Assembly: GCF_003265345.1 (NCBI RefSeq)
Contig: NZ_QFWW01000016.1
Coordinates: forward strand, 1 to 51,356
Source: Lentzea terrae
Lineage (GTDB): Bacteria > Actinomycetota > Actinomycetes > Mycobacteriales > Pseudonocardiaceae
DNA: 51,356 nucleotides
Reading direction: 5' to 3'
A model generated the notes under the pieces. That model saw only the letters and a list, made by a program, of their open reading frames with translations, did no database searches and was not told where the DNA came from. The position numbers were made by a program, and so were the translations under genes. Below, piece by piece: positions 47,387 through 51,356 of this stretch (positions within the stretch are counted from its first letter, which is position 1; each line of letters starts with the position of its first letter).

Positions 47387-49012
47387 TCACGCGAGGTGGT
47401 GCTCGTGGGCGAACGCGCTCGCGGCCGTCCGCGACGAGACTCCGAGCTTGCCGAAGATGTTCTGCAGGTGCCGGGCGACGGTGTGCTCGCTCAGGAACAG
47501 CGTCGCGGCGATCTGGCGGTTGCTGCGGCCGGTCGCCACCAGGCGGAGCACCTCGACCTCGCGGTCGCTGAGGCCGTGCCGGTCGTCCGGCGCGAGCGCG
47601 GCGAGCTCCGGTCGTGCGCCGAGTGCCGTGAACGTCTCCAGTGCCGCTTGCAGTTCCAGGGCGCAGGACTCGGGGTCGCCCAGCGAGGCGCACGCCCGTG
47701 CGATCAGCACCCGGCTGCGGGCAGCGTCGTGCGGCGCCTCGATCTGGTGCCAGGTCTGCCACGCCCGGCGTGCCTCGGTCAGCGCGGCCTCGAAGTCGCC
47801 CGTCGCCAACGCCAACGCCGCGCGGGCGTGCCAGAACATCGCGTTGATGGCCTCGTTCTCCTGCTGCTGAGCGATCTCGCGGAGGTCGCGGCACGCACCG
47901 GCAGCCGCGTCGAGGTCGCCTGCGGCCAGCATGATCTCGACGTAAGCCGGCAGGAGTGCGACGCGCGGCAGCCCGCGGGTCGTCTCCGCCACGGCCCTGC
48001 GGACCATCGCGGCCGCGACGTCGGGTTTCCCCTGCGCCAGCCGCAAGAGCGCGTGCCCGGGTTGCGGTTCCCTGCCCAGGGAACTGGCCCGGCGGTACGA
48101 CTCCTCGGCCGCGCCGAACTCCCCGCGCAGGCGGTGCACCTCACCTTCGCGATAAGCCGCGTCACCTCGCGCCCGCTCGTTCAGGGCACCCCGAGTCAGC
48201 TCCTCGCCCACCCGGCCGAGCTCCACGAGCGCCTCGTCCCACGCTCCGCACACCGTCATGACCTCGGCGCGGTGCACCAGACAGACACCCTTGTGCGCCA
48301 CCATGTTCGGCTGCCGCGCGCACCACCGGGTGAGCGCGGCCGTCCATTCCCTGACCCGGCGCAGCTGGTAGACCTCGCGGCAGAAGGAGATCGTGTTGCA
48401 GTAGACGATGCCGGCGACGATCGGCGAGAGTTCGCCCGTGGTGACGGCGACCATCGTCTCGTCGATCAACCGCAGGCCGTCCGGTGCGCGCCCGGCCCGG
48501 ACGAGCGAATGCCCCTGTTCCATCATGCCCAGCGCGACCAGGTCGTCGTCACCGAAGCGCTCCCCCACCTCGATGATCTCGGCGGCCACCGCGCCCGCCG
48601 CTGCGGCCTCGCCGTTGATCAGGTGGTTCAGCATGTCCGTGATCAGCACGTAGCCGCGTTCGGCCACGTCGCGCTGCTCTCGTTCGAGCAGGCGCCGTGC
48701 CCGGCCGAACCAGCCCAGTGCGGGCGCCAGCTGCCCGTGGAACAGCAGGCTGTGGCCGATCCAGAACGCGCACCGCAGCGCCCGCATCGGCGCACCGGCC
48801 CGCAGGTGGGCCTGATGTGCCTGTTCCAGCGCGTTCACGTACTCGTCGTCGCGGCCGAGCATGTAGGCGGTCTGGGCGAACAGCTCCAGGTCCGCCGCGT
48901 CCAGGGGTCCTCCGGTGAACGCGGCGTAGGCGTCCCGCCAGTTCGCCTCGGCGAAGCACCGGCGTCCGAGCTCGAGGTCAGGTTCCACGACCACCTCCGA
49001 CCGCCGCGTCAT
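47387..49012 (-). CDS. Large LuxR-type regulator with TPR-like repeats
   Basis: 541 residues from ATG 49012; a GTG at 49027 preceded by AAAGG is an alternative. Residues about 10-440 are helical repeats resembling TPR units (for example [38 protein letters not shown]). The C-terminus is a Lux[24 protein letters not shown], then [20 protein letters not shown]. It lacks the N-terminal P-loop of the big LAL regulators. It is divergent from the molybdoenzyme operon across 181 bp and may control it. Confidence 0.82.
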   Translation of the reverse strand: MTRRSEVVVEPDLELGRRCFAEANWRDAYAAFTGGPLDAADLELFAQTAYMLGRDDEYVNALEQAHQAHLRAGAPMRALRCAFWIGHSLLFHGQLAPALGWFGRARRLLEREQRDVAERGYVLITDMLNHLINGEAAAAGAVAAEIIEVGERFGDDDLVALGMMEQGHSLVRAGRAPDGLRLIDETMVAVTTGELSPIVAGIVYCNTISFCREVYQLRRVREWTAALTRWCARQPNMVAHKGVCLVHRAEVMTVCGAWDEALVELGRVGEELTRGALNERARGDAAYREGEVHRLRGEFGAAEESYRRASSLGREPQPGHALLRLAQGKPDVAAAMVRRAVAETTRGLPRVALLPAYVEIMLAAGDLDAAAGACRDLREIAQQQENEAINAMFWHARAALALATGDFEAALTEARRAWQTWHQIEAPHDAARSRVLIARACASLGDPESCALELQAALETFTALGARPELAALAPDDRHGLSDREVEVLRLVATGRSNRQIAATLFLSEHTVARHLQNIFGKLGVSSRTAASAFAHEHHLA

Positions 49013-49193
49013 CCTGGCACAGGTCACGCCTTTCAGCCGGGTGAAACGACACGGCAGGGCGAACCAGACAAAACGCCCCGATACATCGGATCTCTGGTAC
49101 TGCAACTCACGTCAACGGCCCCAGATTCGGCATGTTGGCGCATTGACCCATCGGAGCAGTACTGCTTGTGTGGCCCCGAGCACAGGGGGTCAC

Positions 49194-49772
49194 ATGACGA
49201 CCAGCAGACGGCAGTTCTTCGGTCAGGCGGCCGCGGTCTCGGCCGGAGTCGCGTTGACGTCGCCGGCCGTGGAGGCGATCGCGGCGGTCGACGCACCGGC
49301 TCCCGGTGTTGTCGAGGTGGCGTTCAGGGTCAACGGCGAGCGGCAGAAGCTCAGCATCGATCCTCGGGTCACGCTGCTCGACGCGCTCAGGGAACGCCTC
49401 CAGCTCACCGGCACGAAGAAGGGCTGCGACCGCGGACAGTGCGGCGCGTGCACGGTCCACGTCGACGACCGGCGCGTGCTGTCGTGCCTCACGCTGGCGG
49501 CGACGTTGCAGGGCAAGGAAGTCACCACGATCGAGGGCATCGCCGACGGCGACGACCTGCACCCGGTGCAGCGGGCGTTCATCGACCACGACGGCTTCCA
49601 GTGCGGGTTCTGCACGTCCGGGCAGATCATGTCGGCGGTCAAGGTGGTCGAGGAACGCGAGGTGCGCACCGACGACCAGATCCGGGAAGCCATGTCCGGC
49701 AACATCTGCCGCTGCGGCGCCTACCCGAACATCCTCGACGCGATCAAGCAGGCCAAGGGCGGTGAACGCTGA
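49194..49772 (+). CDS. PaoA-like 2Fe-2S subunit of a molybdenum oxidoreductase
   Basis: 192 residues. A twin-arginine signal (TSRRQFFGQAAAVSAGVALT) marks export of the folded complex by Tat. The plant-type cluster is GCDRGQCGACTVH with the distal Cys in LSCLTL; the second, helical cluster is CGFCTSGQ and NICRCGAYPNI. These are the two iron-sulfur sites of the xanthine-oxidase family small subunit. The ATG follows CAGGGGGTCAC. The stop overlaps the next ATG (TGATG). Confidence 0.9.
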   Translation: MTTSRRQFFGQAAAVSAGVALTSPAVEAIAAVDAPAPGVVEVAFRVNGERQKLSIDPRVTLLDALRERLQLTGTKKGCDRGQCGACTVHVDDRRVLSCLTLAATLQGKEVTTIEGIADGDDLHPVQRAFIDHDGFQCGFCTSGQIMSAVKVVEEREVRTDDQIREAMSGNICRCGAYPNILDAIKQAKGGER

Positions 49773-50749
49773 TGCGCGCGTTCGACTACGCCACCCCGTC
49801 GTCCGTCACCGACGCGTTGAAGCTCGCCAGGCCGGGGTCCGCGTTCCTGGCCGGCGGCACGACGCTGGTCGACCTGATGAAGCTCGACGTCCTGACGCCG
49901 GACCGGGTGATCGACGTCAACGGCCTGCCGCTCAAGGGCATTCGGCTGCACGCCGGCGCGTTGCGGATCGGGGCGCTGGAGCGGATGAGCGACGTGGCCG
50001 CGCATCCCGTCGTCACCGCCACCCACCCGATGATCTCGAAAGCACTGCTGCTCAGCGCGTCCGGCCAGCTGCGGAACATGGCGAGCATCGGCGGCAACCT
50101 GATGCAGCGCACCCGATGCGACTACTTCCGCGACGTCACGTCGGCCTGCAACAAGCGACTGCCCGGCAGCGGCTGTCCCGCACTGACCGGGATCAACCGC
50201 GGCCACGCCATCCTCGGCACGAGCGACTCCTGCGTCGCGACCCACGCCAGCGACGTCGCGGTCGCGTTCGTCGCGCTGGAGGCCCAGGTGGTGCTGCGCG
50301 GCAAGGACGGCGACCGGACCGTGCCGCTCGAGGACTTCTACCGCCTGCCCGGCAGCACACCGGAACGCGAGAACGTGCTCGGGCCCGGTGAGCTGATCGC
50401 CGAGGTCGTCGTGCCCGTGCTGCCCTGGGCCAGGCACTCGACCTACCTCAAGATCCGCGACCGGCAGTCCTACGAGTTCGCGCTCACGTCCGTCGCGGCC
50501 GCGGTCAACCTCAAACGCGGTGTGGTCCAGGACGTCCGGCTCGCCGCGGGCGGTGTCGGCACGAAACCGTGGAGGTTACGGGCGGTCGAGGAAGCGTTGC
50601 AGGGCAACGTGGCCGTCGAACGAACCTTCGCCGACGCCGCCGAGTCCGCTGTGGACGGAGTACGGACGTTGCCGCACAACGCGTTCAAGACCAGTCTGTT
50701 GAAGCGCACGATCGTCCGCGCCCTGCTCGACGCGGCAGGTGTGCGATGA
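49772..50749 (+). CDS. PaoB-like FAD subunit
   Basis: 325 residues, CoxM/XdhB type: FLAGGTTLVDLMKLDVLTPD and SASGQLRNMASIGGNLMQRTRCDYFRD for FAD. The extra cysteines in TRCDYFRDVTSACNKRLPGS and SGCPA are the [4Fe-4S] insertion of periplasmic aldehyde oxidoreductase PaoABC, not found in ordinary XdhB. It transfers electrons from the molybdenum subunit outwards. It is coupled on both sides (TGATG upstream, ATGA downstream). Confidence 0.9.
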   Translation: MRAFDYATPSSVTDALKLARPGSAFLAGGTTLVDLMKLDVLTPDRVIDVNGLPLKGIRLHAGALRIGALERMSDVAAHPVVTATHPMISKALLLSASGQLRNMASIGGNLMQRTRCDYFRDVTSACNKRLPGSGCPALTGINRGHAILGTSDSCVATHASDVAVAFVALEAQVVLRGKDGDRTVPLEDFYRLPGSTPERENVLGPGELIAEVVVPVLPWARHSTYLKIRDRQSYEFALTSVAAAVNLKRGVVQDVRLAAGGVGTKPWRLRAVEEALQGNVAVERTFADAAESAVDGVRTLPHNAFKTSLLKRTIVRALLDAAGVR

Positions 50750-51356
50750 TCGGGCGCTCGGTCGACCGGGTCGACGGCCGCATCAAGGTCACCGGCGCGG
50801 CACCGTACGCCGCCGACACCAAGATTCCCGGTGTCGCCTACGGCTACCTGGTCACGAGCACCATCGGCCGCGGCCAGGTCACCGCGATGGACACCGCAGC
50901 GGCAATGGCTTCCCCCGGCGTGCTGGCTGTGTACACGCCGTTCAACCCGCTCAAGCTGTTCGCGTACGTCCAGGAGCAGAGCGACGAGCGCTTCCCGCCG
51001 TTGCAGGACAAGGAGGTGCGGTTCTTCGGGCAGGCCATCGGGTTCGTCGTCGCGGAGACCTTCGAACAGGCCCGCGACGCCGCCGGGCTGGTCACCGCGA
51101 CCTACCAGCACCAGCCGCCGGTCACCGAGTTTCCCGGCCGGACCGTCCAGAAATTCGAGGAGGTCGAAGAAGTCGTCGGCGCCCAGACGTTGGGCGACAT
51201 CACGTTCACGGCGACCTACACGACTCCGTTCCAGCACCACTGCGCCATGGAACCGCACGCGACGGTGTTTTTTAACGGTGTCGCAGGGCGCGCTTCTGGT
51301 GCAGCGCAGGCTGTCCGAGACGTTGGGCCTGGATCCGGCGAAGATCCACGTGCTCA
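50746..51356 (+). pseudogene. PaoC-like molybdenum subunit, partial and apparently frameshifted
   Basis: The ATG at 50746 overlaps the paoB-like stop. The first ~175 residues are normal for the large subunit: SVDRVDGRIKVTGAAPYAAD, VRFFGQAIGFVVAETFEQA, TPFQHHCAMEPHATV. After the codon for that Val comes TTTTTTAACGGTG, and from 51281 the expected continuation (SQGALLVQRRLSETLGLDP, then AKIHVL) is in the +1 frame. About a dozen residues normally between these parts are missing. The frame stays open to the window edge. This may be a real inactivating deletion or an assembly error. Confidence 0.75.

Noticed and set aside
47300..47390. Imperfect repeat TGACCAATCC / GGATTGACCA upstream of the small unknown gene
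   Set aside because: The arms have two mismatches in ten and lie far apart, so it is not convincing as an operator.
47396..49765. Rightward open frame of 789 codons across the LuxR-TPR gene
   Set aside because: It is antisense to a regulator with a clear HTH. High GC makes long opposite-strand frames common, and it shows no domain.

Overview
This is a high-GC stretch (third codon positions almost all G or C) from an actinobacterium. Gene content and order resemble the steroid/cholesterol catabolic regions of Mycobacterium tuberculosis and Rhodococcus. Secreted ricin-lectin proteins, a GH54 arabinofuranosidase and large LuxR regulators point to a filamentous soil actinomycete, probably of the Pseudonocardiales. 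That placement is inference, because no rRNA gene is present.

Layout. 0-3.1 kb: an F420-type oxidoreductase coupled to an NTF2-fold protein, a small secreted protein, then leftward cyp125. 3.2-4.3 kb: divergent fadA5. 4.4-5.9 kb: a ricin-type lectin and a lipoprotein. 6.0-19.8 kb: the KstR2-type block for the last two steroid rings (two SDRs; echA20-ipdA-ipdB-ipdC; fadA6-kstR2-ipdF-fadE30; fadD3-ECH-fadE31-fadE32-fadE33). 19.9-21.3 kb: a small protein, a MerR regulator and a methyltransferase. 21.3-28.8 kb: one leftward operon, kst4D-like, hsaE, hsaG, hsaF, hsaA, hsaD, hsaC, hsaB (A/B-ring opening and meta-cleavage). 28.9-33.7 kb: divergent kstD-kshA-small Cys protein-kshB-hsd4B-like. 33.7-39.2 kb: genes with no steroid link (LuxR regulator, SnoaL-like, DUF1835, HTH, Clp-N protein, GH54 arabinofuranosidase). 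39.4-45.8 kb: leftward side-chain operon chsE3-chsE1-chsE2-chsH2-chsH1-ltp2. 45.9-46.5 kb: kstR. 46.6-51.4 kb: an MmpS-like protein, a small unknown, a large LuxR regulator and a PaoABC-like molybdenum oxidoreductase operon cut by the window end.

How it works together. CYP125, FadA5, ChsE/ChsH/Ltp2 and ChsE3 shorten the sterol side chain. KstD and KshAB open ring B. HsaAB, HsaC and HsaD cleave ring A, and HsaEGF convert the small product to central metabolites. FadD3, FadE30, IpdF, EchA20, IpdABC, FadA6 and FadE31-33 degrade the remaining C/D-ring propionate (HIP). Both regulators, KstR and KstR2, are encoded here. Six KstR-type 14-mers (TnnAACnnGTTnnA) lie as pairs in three divergent promoter regions, and one perfect KstR2-type 14-mer lies between fadE30 and fadD3.

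The main oddities are a 72-bp copy of the ltp2 3' end on the far side of the GH54 gene (all differences synonymous), two LacI-like palindromes around that gene's promoter, an unexplained Cys-rich protein coupled between kshA and kshB, a 4-bp-expanded KstR2-like palindrome, and a frameshift/deletion in the last, partial molybdoenzyme gene. No wholly new system is evident. No CRISPR array, tRNA, rRNA or transposase gene was seen.
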